Notes: generated by a model from the letters alone, not told the origin. 64,000 nt of DNA from Posidonia oceanica (GCA_037176725.1 JAZBRS010000029.1:40248001-40312000); one strand, 5' to 3'; shown: positions 32,220-44,640, counted from the first letter of the stretch. Numbers and translations: made by a program.

Positions 32220-32854
32220 CTAGTCGATCCGAGTTTTCTTTGACTTTCTAGAGTCAGGGAACTGGGAGCGCCAGGAGGTATCTCACTGATGGGCCAAAGC
32301 GCTTGCACCTCTGTCAGATACTCAGGGGTGCATCCCGAGCCTTACGCAGATGCTATGTTGGTAGACCGCACTCCATGCTGCATTAGATCAGCCAGCTTAG
32401 TTGTAGCAAATGTTGAACCAAAAGGATATGTCTGGAGGAGCCTAGGGCGGTGCTGTCTATGAAGGCGCCCTGCTGGAGGCCGAACTGCCACATGACCCGG
32501 ACGGGATGATACTCCACACCTTCGGTGAATCCGGGCAGCACCACAAGTCGCGCATCGTGGGTATCAAAGAAGATAGTGAAAGGCTCAGCCACAGATGGAA
32601 TGATGCGCCATGCTACGATGTCGTCCGTCAGTTTTGATAGCTTCCGGTATTCTTCTGGGACGCTTTTGATTGTCCTGGCATGGCCGCTATTGCAGTAAGT
32701 TTCGATAGCATTGCCCTAGGGGCGCAGTATGTCCAGTTCTAGATGTGCAGCCAGCCAGATCTATACTAGCACTCCACAGCTGTGGAAGTGGTGGCAGTGG
32801 TGAGAGATGTGGTCCAGCCCGCGATAAGTTTCAGCCAAGACAATTGGTGCCAGG
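32220..32854 (-). pseudogene. Extra ORF of element D, C-terminal part
   Basis: The stop at 32222-32220 follows residues KKTRID, matching KKARVD in A. Reading upstream, AEPFTIFF, FTEGVEYHPVRV and QQGAFIDSTA match the A protein. After IDSTA the frame shifts relative to A. The match ends at 32854, in the residues before the ETYRGLD block, where element B is inserted. The gene continues at 60709. It is the same plant-mobile-domain/DUF7745-like protein, now broken by insertion and frameshift. Confidence 0.8.
32850..32854. other. Target-site duplication of element B, left copy
   Basis: ccagg here and ccagg at 60709-60713 flank element B exactly at its TG...CA ends. Both flanks carry contiguous extra-ORF sequence of D. 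Confidence 0.9.
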
Positions 32855-33116
32855 TGTAGTAATCTTGAATTCTGATCATCCATGCACGTTACCAAAGCTT
32901 GCGTGCACCGATCAAAATAGGCTCACTATATGCGGCAGGATCCGAGGGAAGAAACTCGACTCGGAAATGCTGGCAAGAAGAAAAGAAAAGAAACGATAAG
33001 ACAAAATCGGAGTCGCCATCGGGTCTATTGAATTGGAAGACTGGGAAAACCAGGGGTAAAGCATGAGAAGACATGCAAAACTAGATGCAAGGAGGGGCAA
33101 AGGGATGCAATGCTAA

Positions 33117-33141
33117 ACTAAGCTATGCTATGCTATGCTAT
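33117..33141. repeat. TGCTA microsatellite in LTR B
   Basis: GCTAT repeats number about four here and about six in the 5' LTR (51941-51969), so it changed length after insertion. Confidence 0.75.
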
Positions 33142-33795
33142 GACTCATGCCTAGGATAAAGGAAAGGTCGATGCGAGCCAAGAGAAAGGGCAAGGACTCC
33201 TGTTACGCACAGTGAAGGTGTTAGGCACCCCCGATACGTCTGAGAGTCGGTCTTTCTTAAGCAATCTCGCGCTAATGCAGGGAAATGCTAACCAAATGCT
33301 TAAATGCCATGGATGCCTACCTGCTATGCATGGGAAATAAACGTGCTATCTATGTACTCAGCCACGCTGCTAGTGTTCCGAACTGGGCAGACCCTAGTTC
33401 GTGAGAACTCCTAAGCAGTAAGCATCATAGCCCTAATGCAGATGCAGGCGGTAAAGCAAAACTGCGGGGAAACCAAGCAATGCAAGCGATAAAGCAAAAC
33501 GGGTGCAGAAAACGGTGCGAAATGCGGAAAACAATACGAGGCACGGAAAACGATGCAAAAGGCGGAAAGCGATGCAAAGGGGCACGGACAACTATGCATA
33601 GGAGAGGAAAAACGATGCAAAACGTGGAAAACGGGGCAAAGTGCGGAAAACGAGGCAAAGCGGGGTGTAAAACCAAAACAAAGGGGTAGGCAACATGCAT
33701 AGGGGTTGCAGCAAGCCAAAGAAGCAATAAAACGTGGAAAACGACGAGCGAAGCAAAATCGGCATTTTAAAATGGCTGTCAGCCATCAACAAGCA

Positions 33796-35945
33796 TTGGA
33801 CGCTGGCAACACCAGCGTCCAATGTTGGACACTAGCATTGCTGGCGTCCAACGCCTGCTGGAGGCAGACAGCATGCAATTTTTGGAAAACAGTGCATTCT
33901 AGCTACATGGATGCAATACATATGCAAAAATGCAACTAAATGGGTGCATGACATGCAAGACTAACCTAATAGAAGATTAGAAGAGGAATCAGAGCAGGAG
34001 GCAAGCTAGAATCAAGGATCAAAGCATGCAGGTTGTTGGATGCCTGTAGGCATGGCGTCCAACGTTGGACGCTAGAGGGACAAGCGTCTAACATAGACCA
34101 AAAGACAGAGGAGAGAAAGAAGCATACAAAAGGCAAATAAAGGGATCATGCATTTGGGCATCTGGAGATGAGCATAGGACAAGCATGTAAGCATGGGATC
34201 ACAAAAGAAAACCAAAACTTACCAGTAGCAGCTTGTACCAGGCCAGAGACGCAACCAGGGTGTTGGACGTGAGCTAGGCCGGCGTCCAATGTTGGACGCC
34301 AGTACCAGCAGCGTACAACGCCCTGGGAGGCACAACACACAAAAAAATGCATAAACAAGCAAATAATCTCCTAAAAGCTGAAGAACAGTTGCAAAGGAAG
34401 CTAAACATGCATATAAACACAGAAGACATGCAAGCAAGGAGATCAGAATGACATGCAAGCTTTAAATAACAAGATGAGGAGCCAAGACGTTAGACATTGG
34501 AGCCAGCAGTGTCCAACGTTGGACGTTGAAGGCTCTAGCGTCCAACGACCAAAGCATGCATACCTACCTGTACTAAAGGGGGAGCTCAGCTCTAACCCCA
34601 CCTATATGCATGCAAACTACTGAAACATGCCAAAGCAACAATACACATCCACAGCAAGCATTAAACTCAGAGGACAAGTAAAAAAGGAAACATGCATAGA
34701 GATGAAGGATTAAAACTTTTGCAAAAAGGAGTAAGCTACTTAAAAAGATCCTAGCAAACCTAAGCATGGTTGTCATAGGGGCCAGGCATCTCTAAGCAAG
34801 CATGGATCACGAAATAGCATAAAAAATAAGCATAATATAGGCTTGGCAGCAAGCTACAGCTAACAGGGGTGTTGGACGCTAGCTGCACCAGCGTCCAACG
34901 TTGGACGCAGCCCACCCTAGTGTCCAACGCAGGCAGATGACAGACTGAACTTATATCATGCAAAAGGCTTAGGCATGGATCAAAGCATGGATATAGGCAT
35001 GGTATGATATCAGAGAACAAATAAAGGAGGCATGCTGCATGGGTTTACAGAAAAACAAGCAATGATAAAGCATGGAAGGCATCAAAACAGGAGCAAGGCA
35101 AGACAGAGCGTTGGACGCCGGCCTATGCTGCGTCCAACGTTGGACTCACCAGCTGGTGCGTCCAACACACTGAACTCTCTCTTGGCCACGAATCACGATC
35201 AAAAGGATTCAAAAAAAGTGTAAGAGTGCATGGGGACGTGCTACTAGGCATGCAAGAGCTATAGGGATAGAGTGCTTACCGTTTGACGGCCTGGAACGGC
35301 GGCTCCACCTTGCTTGCCGGTGTTGCAGATGTGTTGGCAGCAGCTACTCCGACGAGCTCACCCGGGCTGCTGGGAGCTCCAGAAGGGTCGGCGAACGATC
35401 GAGAGGGAAGGTGGATGAACCCTCTTGCTCTCGGAAGCGGCGAATTCTTTCTTGGCTCGGTGTGGTGAATGTGGCAAAGGCGTGAAGTTGCGGTTTTGTT
35501 GCAATGGCATGGGTTCAAGTGCTGGCAGAGGTGTTTGCAGGCCAAATTCTGGCAATTGCAGGTGCGGATGAGTGTGGGAAACCCACGAGGATTGTCAGAG
35601 GAGGACATGGGCACTGTCAGAAGGCTGGCGAGGTCAAGGCGGTGGCAGGCGTGGGCGGTGGAAGTCAGCAGCTGCAGTGAGGGGTTAGAGAGCTGATTAG
35701 GGGCTGATGAGGAGGGGATGGGCAGTTACTCGAGCTTGGAAGGTAGTGGATGGCATGGAGTGGGAGAGGGGACAGGTAGTAAGTGCAGGGAGGCGGTGGA
35801 GTGGATGGGCGGTGAGCCAAAGGGGGCGAAGCAGCCGCTGCTGCACCCGAGCCGTTGGACGCCGGAGCAGAGGGCATCCAACGTTGGACACTAGCACAGG
35901 CCACGTCCAATGTTGGACGCTGCCTATTCCAGTGTCCAACACACT
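33796..35945 (-). repeat. Seven dispersed two-hairpin modules in LTR B
   Basis: Modules lie near 33796, 34034, 34261, 34489, 34871, 35110 and 35853. Each is GTTGGACGC, loop, GCGTCCAAC-GTTGGACGC, loop, GCGTCCAAC, so two hairpins share an 18-bp palindromic centre. Loops differ, yet several are themselves palindromic (for example CACCAGCTGGTG near 35149). Spacing is 200-750 bp. The other LTR of B and the start of LTR E (63276-63366) have the same modules. Confidence 0.8.
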
Positions 35946-36147
35946 CAGGTGGCACAAGCTACAAATGGGCTTGGGCTTGGGCTAGAAGGGTTTTGAAAGT
36001 TGCAAAGAGGCTTGGTAAAGGCTTTTAGGGTTTGAGCAAGGTTTTGGGCTAGAAAATGGGTTGAAAAAGGGGATGCCATTCCAGAGTCCACACGAGCCTG
36101 CGAAAGAAAATAACCAACTTCCAGGTTGTCAGAATGGGGTGTCTACA

Positions 36148-36589
36148 GATGCCCCTCCCTGAACGAGGTCAGGCGTAGCGAGACCACTGCTTAAGGTAGA
36201 CAAGACACCCTACCTGACGTGCAGGAGCGCAAATGATTGTAGGCACGAGTAGCTCACCCAGTGGATGCATCGAAAAACGTGACTCAGAGCCACTATGCAG
36301 ATGTAAATACGAATGCAGATGCTGATGCAATGCGTGCCAATGTTGATGCAATGCATGCCGATGTAGCTATTTACTATGCAATGCTGTTAGTATAAGAATG
36401 CGATGCTGATGCAGAAGGGATGTAAAGAAAGCTGCAATGCAATGCGTGGGTTCGGGGATTAGTCCGATCTCACAAAAGAAATGCTTGACAAGACTGACGG
36501 GCTTGGCATCTGAGTAGTTAGGGCTGCTAGCCCAACTAGCAAGAGGGTAGACAATTGGATGGCTATCAACCGAGCAGTTAGGGCTGCCA
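36148..36589 (-). other. Polypurine tract and 3' untranslated segment of element B
   Basis: The polypurine tract is 36152-36160 (AGGGAGGGG on the minus strand), four bases from the LTR as in A. The inverted LTR-end copy is at 36196-36210. A GCAT-rich stretch (36290-36440) matches A and D. No gene is visible. Confidence 0.8.
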
Positions 36590-38225
36590 GTCCGTAGGGG
36601 AAACAGGAGCAGCTTGTCCTCGCCCGAGGAAACAAGCAAGAAAGAGAAAGGGGGAAGGCAAGCGTGGGCATTGTCCGCACGGAACGAAGCCACGCAAGGG
36701 TTGATCCTTGCACGAGGATACAGGACAGGACACTGAGCATACGGGGTCCGAGAAGAGCTTGTCCTCGCCCAAGGAAGCAAGCAAGAAAAGAAAGGAGGTA
36801 GGCAAGCATGGGCGTCGTCCGCACGGGGCGAAGCCATGCAAGGGCTGATCCTCGCACGAGGATACAGGGCAGGGCTCCGAGCATATGGGGTCCGAGAAGA
36901 GCTTGTCCTCACCTGAGGAAGCAAGCACGGTCTCCGTGCGAATGGAGACGGCAAAGGCATGTCCTCTCCCGAGGAAGCAAGCAGGGGATTCTGTGCAGAC
37001 GGAATCCAAAGGGGGGCTTGTCCTCGCCCGAGGAAGCCAACAGCAGTTTGATCCTCGCCCGAGGGGACAGACAGGGAACTTCGTCCGCACGGAGTGAAGT
37101 TACCCAGGGCCTCGTCCCCGGCTGGGGAAACAAGTGGGAGGGAAAGAAGAAAGAGACTTGTCCTCGCCTGAGGAAGCAAGTGCGCGGGACCCCGTCCGCA
37201 CGGAGGGAAGTCACGCAGAAAAGGAAAAAGGCTTGTCCTCGCCCGAGGAAACAAGCAGGAGGGGAAGAAGAAAGAAGCTTGTCTGCGCCCGAGGAAGCAA
37301 GCGAGCAGGACCCCGTCCGCACGGAGTGGAAGTCACGCAGAAATGGAAAAAGGCTTGTCCTCGCCTGAGGAAACAAGCAGGAGGGGAAGAAGAAAGAAGC
37401 TTGTCCTCGCTCGAGGAAGCAAGCGAGCGGGACCCCGTCCGCACTGAGCGGAGTCACGTGAAACCAAAAAAGGCTTGTCCTTGCCCGAGGAAGCAAGCAA
37501 GAAAGGGAAAACGACTTATCCTTGCCCGAAGACAAGCAGGAAAGGAAAGAGGGAGGGCAAGCGTGGGCATCGTCCACACGGAGCGAAGCCACGCAATGGC
37601 TGATCCTCGCACAAGGATACAGGGTAGGACTCCGAGCATACGGGGTCCAAGAAGAGCTTGTCCTCACTCGAGGAAGCAAGCGGGGCGCGCATACGCTTAT
37701 CCTCGGCTAAGGAATAAGCAGGCCTGATCCTCGCCTGAGGAACAGGGAAACTTCATCTGCGTGGAGCTGCGCAAGGCTTGTCCTCACCCGAGGAAGCAAG
37801 CGGGTCTGATCCTCGCACGAGGAAACAGACAGGGGCTCTGTTCGCACCGAGCCAAGCAAGGCTTGTCCTCGCCCGAGGAAACAAGCAAAAAAGGAAAAAG
37901 ACTTGTCCTCGCCTGAGGAAACAAGCAGGAGGGACAGAAGAAAGAAGCTTGTCCTCGCCCGAGGAAGCAAGCAGGCGGGGCTCCGTCCGCACAGAGCGGA
38001 GTTACGTGAAATAGAAAAAGGCTTGTCCTCACCCGAGGACAAGCAAGAAAGACAAAAGACCTATCCTCGCCCGAGGACAAGCAAGAAAAGAAAGGAGGAG
38101 GGCAAGCGTGGGCATCGTTCGCATGGAACGAAGCCACGCAAGGGCTAATCCTTACACAAGGATACAGGACAGGACTCCGAGCATACGGGGTCCGAGAAGA
38201 GCTTGTCCTCGTCCGAGGAAGCATG
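36590..38225 (-). repeat. Hairpin-unit array of element B
   Basis: Two hairpin types alternate. Type 1 is GCTTG-TCCTCG-CC-CGAGGA-AG-CAAGC, with outer-arm variants CCTG/CAGG (37723, 37743), TCTG/CAGA (37805, 37826) and GCTTAT/ATAAGC (37695, 37714). Type 2 surrounds GTCCGCACGGAG with arms GTCTC/GAGAC (36930), GGATTC/GAATCC (36986), AACTTC/GAAGTT (37077) and GGCTC/GAGCC (37834). Several large open frames on both strands (up to 295 residues) result from the repeat and have no family resemblance, so none is called. Confidence 0.9.
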
Positions 38226-38739
38226 CAAAGAAAGGGAAAAGAGGGAGTGATACCAGAGGGTAGCTAAAAAGATGCCCCTGGTATCAAGGATGATACCAAG
38301 GGACAGCCGAGGCGCCCCTAGAATCAAAAGCAAGGAAAATGCAGACAAAACTAATGTGTTTGCCAAGCGAGCAATTGCGGATGCTAGCCCAAAGCATTCT
38401 GGGCAGATGTGGTTGCAGTGATGCATGGGTCTGCAGAGGTTCTTGCGTGCCTGTTGACTGCAAGGGAATCTTTGCTGCAACTCCTTTGCTGGGGCTGCGG
38501 GTTGCACGGTGCTTGCGGGGGGAACTACTCTGCTTGCATGGGCTAACGCTTTGGGCTGCTTGATGCAGGTCCTGCAACATCCTGACAGGAAGGGATATGC
38601 AATAAACAAGGCATGCAACACAAACAAATGGCGTGAAATGTCTTTGTATTGAGTGAATCTTTGGTTACATGCCTCTGACAGGCCAAAAGATACAGCTTGA
38701 TTCAAGAAAAGCTATACAAGCAAACAACTACATGGACAC
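38226..38739 (-). other. Segment between array and extra ORF of element B
   Basis: It holds the conserved long hairpin (about 38275-38303, CCCCTGGTATCA with TGATACC-AAGGG) and then unremarkable sequence in which I recognise nothing. Confidence 0.6.
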
Positions 38740-39941
38740 CTAGTTATGCCGGGCCTTCTTTGCTGGGCAGGAGTCAGGAAACTGAGGGGTGCCAGGAGGA
38801 ACCTCGCTGAGGGGCCAGAGTCCTTGCACCTCGGTGACATACTCAGAAGTACATCCTGAGTCCTTCACAGCTGCTATGTCTGTAGATTTGACCCCGTGCC
38901 GCACCAGGTCTGCTAGCACTGTTGTGGATGCTGTTGTGCTGAGGGGGTAAGCTTGCGTGAGCCTTAGCGTGGTGCTATCGATGATGGTGCCCTGCCGGTA
39001 GCCGAACTGCAGCATAACCTAGATAGGGTGGTACTCCACACCCCCGGTGAATCCTGGTAGTACCACGAGCCGTGTATCGTGAGCATCGAAGAAGACAGTG
39101 AAGGGCTCTGCTGTGGATGGGATGATTCGCCAAGTTACTGCATCGTCCGTTAGCTCAGATAGCTTCTGATACTCTTCTGGCACGCTCTTAATGGTTCTTG
39201 CATGACCACTGCTGTAGTAGGTTTCAATAGCATGTCTCTGAGGGCGCAGGAGGTCCATCTCTAGGTGTGCAGCTAGCCAGATCTGCACAAGTACTCCGCA
39301 GTCGTGGAAATGGCGGCAGCGGTGCATAACGCGGTCCAGCCCGCGATATGTTTCTTCGAGGACGACTGGTGCCAGGTCAATCTGCCGGGTCACCACTGCA
39401 AGTGCAATCTCAGCAATCTCGATTGCAACTATCATCCTACCATGCATGAAGACCAGCTTGCCTAGAAAGCAGGTGATGAATCCCTGGAGCCACATCTTGT
39501 CTCCAAGTTAGCATGCTTTTCCATAACAGCATCAAAGTATGCTAGGCGAAGCAGGGGCGTGAGCCTGCTGGTGCAGATTAGCCGTTGCTGGCAACTTTTG
39601 GCAGAGAGCCTAGTCAGCTGGCTCAGGACCGCAATGTACCCATCGCGCCTCATAAAGACTGGAGGTCCCATTATCTTGGAGATGCCGCAGATCTGGTGCA
39701 CTTCCTCCAACGTAGGGGTCAGCTCCGTCCTGGCAAAGCGGAAGACATGATGTGTAGGCTTCCAGAACCTTGCTGCAGCGCATAGGAGATGCCGGCTCAC
39801 TTCAACATCTGCTGCCTTCAGAAGCTTGGAAGGGATACCCCAAGTGCACAGCCTCTCGTGGTCGGCTTCAGTGAGTTTGCCAACCCACTCTCGCAGGGCA
39901 TCTGAACAATGCATGGGAGTGACCAGAGTTGGATAACCCAT
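38740..39941 (-). pseudogene. Extra ORF of element B, plant-mobile-domain/DUF7745-like, broken
   Basis: The ATG at 39941 opens MGYPTLVTP, matching MGFPTLLTP in A, and the stop follows KKARHN at 38740. Conserved blocks in order are HHVFRFARTELTPTLEEVHQ (39700 region), MGPPVFMRRDGY, WLQGFITCFLGKLVF, ETYRGLD and EPFTVFFDAHD. A 1-nt deletion near 39495 shifts the frame, and a TAG at about 39017 lies within HPI-VMLQF. The predicted length of about 400 residues equals A. It lies between integrase and the arrays, as in A and D. Function is unknown. Confidence 0.8.
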
Positions 39942-41470
39942 CGCAAGAGTATAAGTGCAAGCTGCTGGTGCAGAAACCTCGGGTACCTGCAATCAGAGTG
40001 GCAGTCCATCGGATCAGGCATAAGCATACAACACTTGGCTGGTAAAGATGCAGAATTGAAGGCTAGCATTGCAGTTTAGCAGTTTTAACAGTTAGCATTC
40101 AGAGTGCAGATATTAAACATATTCAAACAAGGGCAGTTCTGCTGGGGCAAGTGGTTGGTTGGAGCTCTGGACCAGTGTAGCTTGAAGGAGGTCGGCGCAT
40201 GCTTGGTAGAAGTACTGCCTCAATGCTGGACCAAGTTTTGCAGAGCGGGAAGATAGAAGCAAGGAAGGACTTATGCTATGCATGCATGCATGGTTTATGC
40301 TTGATATGCGTAGATATGTGCATGGTTTATGGTAGATGCTATAAATGTATGCGTGATTTTTGCTTGTATGCTGTAGCCCTCAGGATATGGAGTGCTTGGT
40401 GCCTACTGTAGAGGAAGAGAGGGGTCCCTGGCTCACTGGACTCTACTCAAACTCTTAACTTGCTGGTGGAGCTCGGGAAAGGGTTATTTGCAGTGCGTGG
40501 GTGGTGGGTGGTGAGGACAGGCTCCAGACCAAACTCCCAAGGACCTACACCTACTCTTTTGCATCGTTTTGCTCCCTCGTAGGCATGTAGGTTTCCCTTA
40601 TCACTAACTTGGAGGCAATGGGCAACCAGTTGAAGCTGGGGAGCTGCTTGCTAGGCCTTGCTAGGTTTAAAGGCTTTGTAGGGTTTGTGGATTCCCCAAG
40701 CGCAAATTTTTGCTTACTTCTAAGACAAGTAAGGGATGGGATTGCACTGCTTGCTTTTTCTTTTCTGGAGTAGACTTTTGTCTTTGCTTCCTTTTTGCTT
40801 CTTCTTTTTTTTTGCTTTCTTTTTTGCTTTCTTTTTGCTTTGCTTTTTCTTTTCTCTTTCTTCTTTCTCTTTTTTTTTGCAAGCTTCTGCTATCCCAAGC
40901 TTAGAGGTAATGGGCGCTGGGAATTTGAAGTGGGTTTGGGGCTCCCAGGTGCTAAGTGATGGACCACCTCTGAAGTAGTTCGGAGGGACAGGGTTATGCT
41001 ACACGTCTCTATCTCTAGGGCCTGCTTCTGCCTTCGTCTTCTATTTGCTTTTCTTTTATGCCCATGCTCAGACATATCTTTTATGGCTCACACTTGCTCA
41101 CGCCCTAGCATTTTATCTCCCTCGGGAGGCGCAAGTCATAAGGGTTTTGGTTATTTCGCCTGTTCTCGCTTGAAAGGTGGCTCCCTCACTAGACAAGATG
41201 CCTAAGTAGTGCCAGGTGAGGCAGGGTAGACTCCTTCCATAGCAGGCAAGCACATCTGATTTCATCATCGAGCCAGATGCAATGCATGATTTTTTGTTGA
41301 GAATTTTTTTTGATTTTGTTGGAGATATGCTGAAAGAGAATAGAAATGCAAGGCTATTTGCAGAGAGTGCGAAGATGCAAGGGACAAGATAGGGATGCAG
41401 AAGAATGTACAGGAGGAGAGACTGCAAAGGATGGGATGGAAGAAAAATGCTCTGTAAGGCAGGGGCCGGC
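39942..41470 (-). other. Spacer between extra ORF and integrase of element B
   Basis: No gene is recognised. A CAG|GTAC candidate acceptor lies at 39990-39983 on the minus strand. A purine tract (minus strand) fills 40754-40885, the counterpart of 13104-13240 in A. The part near 41000-41250 matches the A sequence just after integrase. Confidence 0.6.
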
Positions 41471-42690
41471 CTACTGATAGTACTTCTTGAGATAGCATGC
41501 ATTGACCGGCTCTGATTGTCCAGTCTGATCCATGTCCTCAAGAATTGCTGCACCGGCTGAGAATGCTTGCTTGACCACAAAGGGGCCACGCCAGTTGGGT
41601 CAGAATTTGCCTTGACCGTCTGGCAGGTGGATGGCTCGCAAGGCAAGGTCACCTAGCTGAAAGCTTCTGGGACACACCCTCTTTAGGTATGCCCTTGCCA
41701 TCCGCTTTTGGTAGCAGCGAGTGTTATGCATTGCTTGCAATCTGCGCTCATCGATCAGGTTAAGCTGGGCGCAGCGGTCCTCGACCCATTCTGCTTCTTC
41801 TAGTTCTACTTCTCGCAAGATTCGCAGTGAAGGGATCTCCACTTCAACAGGCAGCACTGCCTCCATGCCATATGCTAGCGAATACGGGGTGACTCCTGTA
41901 GAGGTCCGCACTGATTTTCTGTACGCCTAGAGTGCGTACGGGAGCTTGTCATGCCAGTCTTTGTGGGTTTCTACCATCTTCTTCATTATCTTCACAATGT
42001 TTTTATTGGCAGACTCCACAGCTCCAATCATCTACGGCCGGTAAGGCGAGGATCTATGATGCTTGGTCTGATGCTTCTGTAGGTATTCTTCGATCCTCTT
42101 TGCAATAAAGTTGGAGCCATTGTCAGAGATGATAGCATGCGGGACCTCGTATCGGGTGACAATGTTGTTTCTGATAAACCTCTCTGTCACCACAGTTGTG
42201 ACCGCTTTGTAGGAGGCTGCCTCCACCCACTTAGTGAAATAATCTATCGCTACCAGGATGAAGCGATGACCGTTTGATGCAACAGGATGTATAGCGCTGA
42301 TGACATCCATCCTCCAGGTGGAGAAGGGCCATGGCAAGGACATGCCATGCAATTCCTGCGGGAGTGCATGCATAAGATTACCATGGATCTGGCAGTTGTG
42401 GCATCTACGCACAAATTGGCAGCAGTTTGCTTCCATGGTTGACCAGAAATAGCCTTGCAACATGATTTTCTTGGCCAACAGCACACCATTCATATGCGGA
42501 CCACAAGTCCCTACATGAACCTGGAGCATAAGGGTGTCGGCCTCTACCTTACTTAAGCAATGCAGGAGCATCTAACTGTATGATCTTCTGTATAACTGCC
42601 CTGCCCCTAACACATACTTCGACGCCAGACGTGCCAAAGTTCTTCTATCTGCTGCTGAGGTGCCAGGCAGGTGGCTGCCAGATTCCTAGA
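41471..42690 (-). pseudogene. pol: Integrase of element B, with stops
   Basis: In one frame, the HHCC zinc domain (VHVGTCGPHMNG, CHNCQIHG), the DDE residues (RMDVIS, ISDNGSNF, GAVESANK) and the end LKKYYQ (TAG at 41471-41473) are all preserved. Stops fall at Gln codons in RSY(S)-MLLHC and PYRP-MIGAVE, at the Trp of YAL-AYR (TGG to TAG), and at the Arg of GKF-PNW (CGA to TGA, near 41600). All fit C-to-T change on one or the other strand. About 74 amino acids after the DDE core remain open (41600-41911). Confidence 0.85.
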
Positions 42691-43195
42691 AGGCTTTGAT
42701 GTCACAGTACCAAGGCTGCTCTTCTACCAGATCTGCCTCCTCTATGCTCATGCAGTGCGCAGGCTGCTCCATGCATGTAACTGATACATCCACTGCTCGG
42801 TCCTTAGGTATACTGAGCCAGGACGCCAAGGTTGCCAACGCATCTGCATATGTGTTCCTTGCACTATTCATATACGAGAAGCGGATGCTTGCAAACTGTT
42901 CTATTAGCTTCAGCAGGTGTTCGTGATATGGCACTAACTTTGGATCCTTTGTTCTCCAATCGCCATTCACTTGCGAGATCACTAGCATGGCATTGCCGTG
43001 CACATGCAGCTTCTGTGCCTCATGCTCGAGCGCGACCTTCAATCCCAGAATGCATGCTTCATATTCTGCTTCATTGTTAGTGCATTTGAAGGTTAGCTTC
43101 CTTGCGAAGGGTATCATCTACCCCTGCGGCGTGGTCAGCACCGCGCCTATGCCTCGACCCTTCTTGTTGACAGTGCCATCAAAGTACAGCTGCCA
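42691..43195 (-). pseudogene. pol: Additional RNase H of element B
   Basis: YFDGTVNKKGRGIGAVL, NNEAEYEACILGLKVALEHE, HGNAMLVISQVNG and NTYADALATLAS follow in order, the same second RNase H as in A. The third motif reads Asn where A has Asp (HGDAM), which would remove a catalytic acid. A TAG replaces Gln in PQG-MIPF. The Gln at EHEAQKLHV shows what TAG 11034 in A replaced. Confidence 0.8.
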
Positions 43196-44640
43196 ATACT
43201 CTAAGTCTTCAGGGTCCTTCTCCTCTGAGTCTTCCATTGCAAAAAGGATGTCCTCATCCGGGAACTGCATCTGGAGAGGCTGGTATTCAGGCAAAGGAAA
43301 GTCTGCAAGGTGATCTACCATGGCTTGGCCATTCATGGCTCGCTGCGTGACAAAGGTGATGTCGTACTGAGACAACAACACCTGCCACTTAAAGCATCTG
43401 CCTACCATTGCTGGCTTCTGGAAGAGGAACTTGATGGGGTCGTGTCGGCATAGGAGTCGGACTGGATATGCCATCATGTAATGTCTCAGCTTCTGTGTAT
43501 CCCAGAAGAGGGATAAGCAGGTCTTCTCCATTATGCTATACCTGGCTTCGCAATCATTGAATTTCTTGCTCAGCTAATAAATTGTATGCTCATTTCTACC
43601 AAATTCATCATGCTGGCCCAAGACGGTGCCCATGGAATGCTGCGTGGTAGAGAGGTAGAGAAGCAGAGGTCTCCCCAGAGTGGGTCGGACCAACACAGGA
43701 GGCTTGGTCAGAAGCTGTTTGATTTTGTCAAAGGTAGCTTGGCATTCCATGCTCCAATTAATCTGTGCATTCTTCTTCAGGAGCTTAAAGATCGGTTCGC
43801 ATATAGGCGTGAGCTGCGCAATGAACCGATTGATATACTACAGGCGTCCGAGTAGGCCTCGGACTTCTTTCTCTGTCTTAGGAGGTGGCATATCCACGAT
43901 GGCGTTTGCCTTCATCGGGTCCACTTTGATCCCTCTCTGGCTAACAATATAGCCCAGGAGCTTGCCAGAAGATACCCTGAATACGCATTTGCTGGGGTTG
44001 AGGCACAGCTTGTATTTTCTCAAGCGGTCAAAGAGCTTCCTTAAACAGGCAAGGTGATCCTCAGGCTCTTTGGTCTTGGCAATCATGTCATCCACGTATA
44101 TCTCAACTTCTTGATGCATGAGGTCATGGAAAAGTGTAGTCATGGCCCTCTGATAGGTTGCGCCAGCATTCTTCAGCCCAAATGGCATAACTTGATAGCA
44201 GAAGACACCCCAAGGGGTGATGAATGATGTTTTCTCCATATCCTCCTCTGCCATTCTGATCTGATTATAGCTAGAGAAGCCGTCCATGAAAGAGAGCATT
44301 TTGTGCCCTGCAGTGTTATCGACTAGGACGTCAATGTGCGGCAGTGGAGAATCATCCTTGGGGCTCGCCTTGTTCAGGTCCCGATAGTCGATGCACATGC
44401 AGACTCGTCCATCTTTTTTGAGCACTGGGATGACATTTGCAAGCCACTTAGGGTAAAGGACGATCTTGAGGAAGTTAACACCGTGCTGCTTCATGATCTC
44501 CTCCTTGATCAGAAGTAGCCACTGCGGTCGCCATCGCCTTAGCTTCTGCTTTACTGGCCTTGCATCTGGGTCTAAGGGTAGGTTGTGCACAACTATCTCA
44601 ATGTCGAGGCCGACCATATCCTCATAGCTCTAGGCGAAGA
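43196..44640 (-). pseudogene. pol: Reverse transcriptase and first RNase H of element B
   Basis: DGRVCMCIDYRDLNKASPKD, FMDGFSSYNQI and YVDDM (44098-44087) mark an RT whose catalytic Asp residues remain. The first RNase H starts after LLGRL, where a TAG stands in place of Gln. Further stops fall at IY-LSKKF and at the Trp of FA-SYEDMVGLD. The frame matches that of the integrase, so no frameshift is needed between them; decay here is by nonsense change. Confidence 0.85.

Larger units (their letters stand above)
32855..36147 (-). mobile_element. 3' LTR of element B, 3293 bp
   Basis: It runs from TGTAGACACCCC (36147 on the minus strand) to ...GATTACTACA (32855). It contains seven two-hairpin modules with the centre GCGTCCAACGTTGGACGC, the GC-rich block with donor-like site at 35279, GCAAAACG-type repeats (33478-33665), the conserved core (33192-33260) and a primer-site-like motif (33008-33018). 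No gene is visible. Confidence 0.95.

Noticed and set aside
36367..37727. Large open frames on both strands (up to 295 residues) in the B tail array
   Set aside because: They follow the hairpin repeat, lie on both strands at once, and have no domain resemblance.
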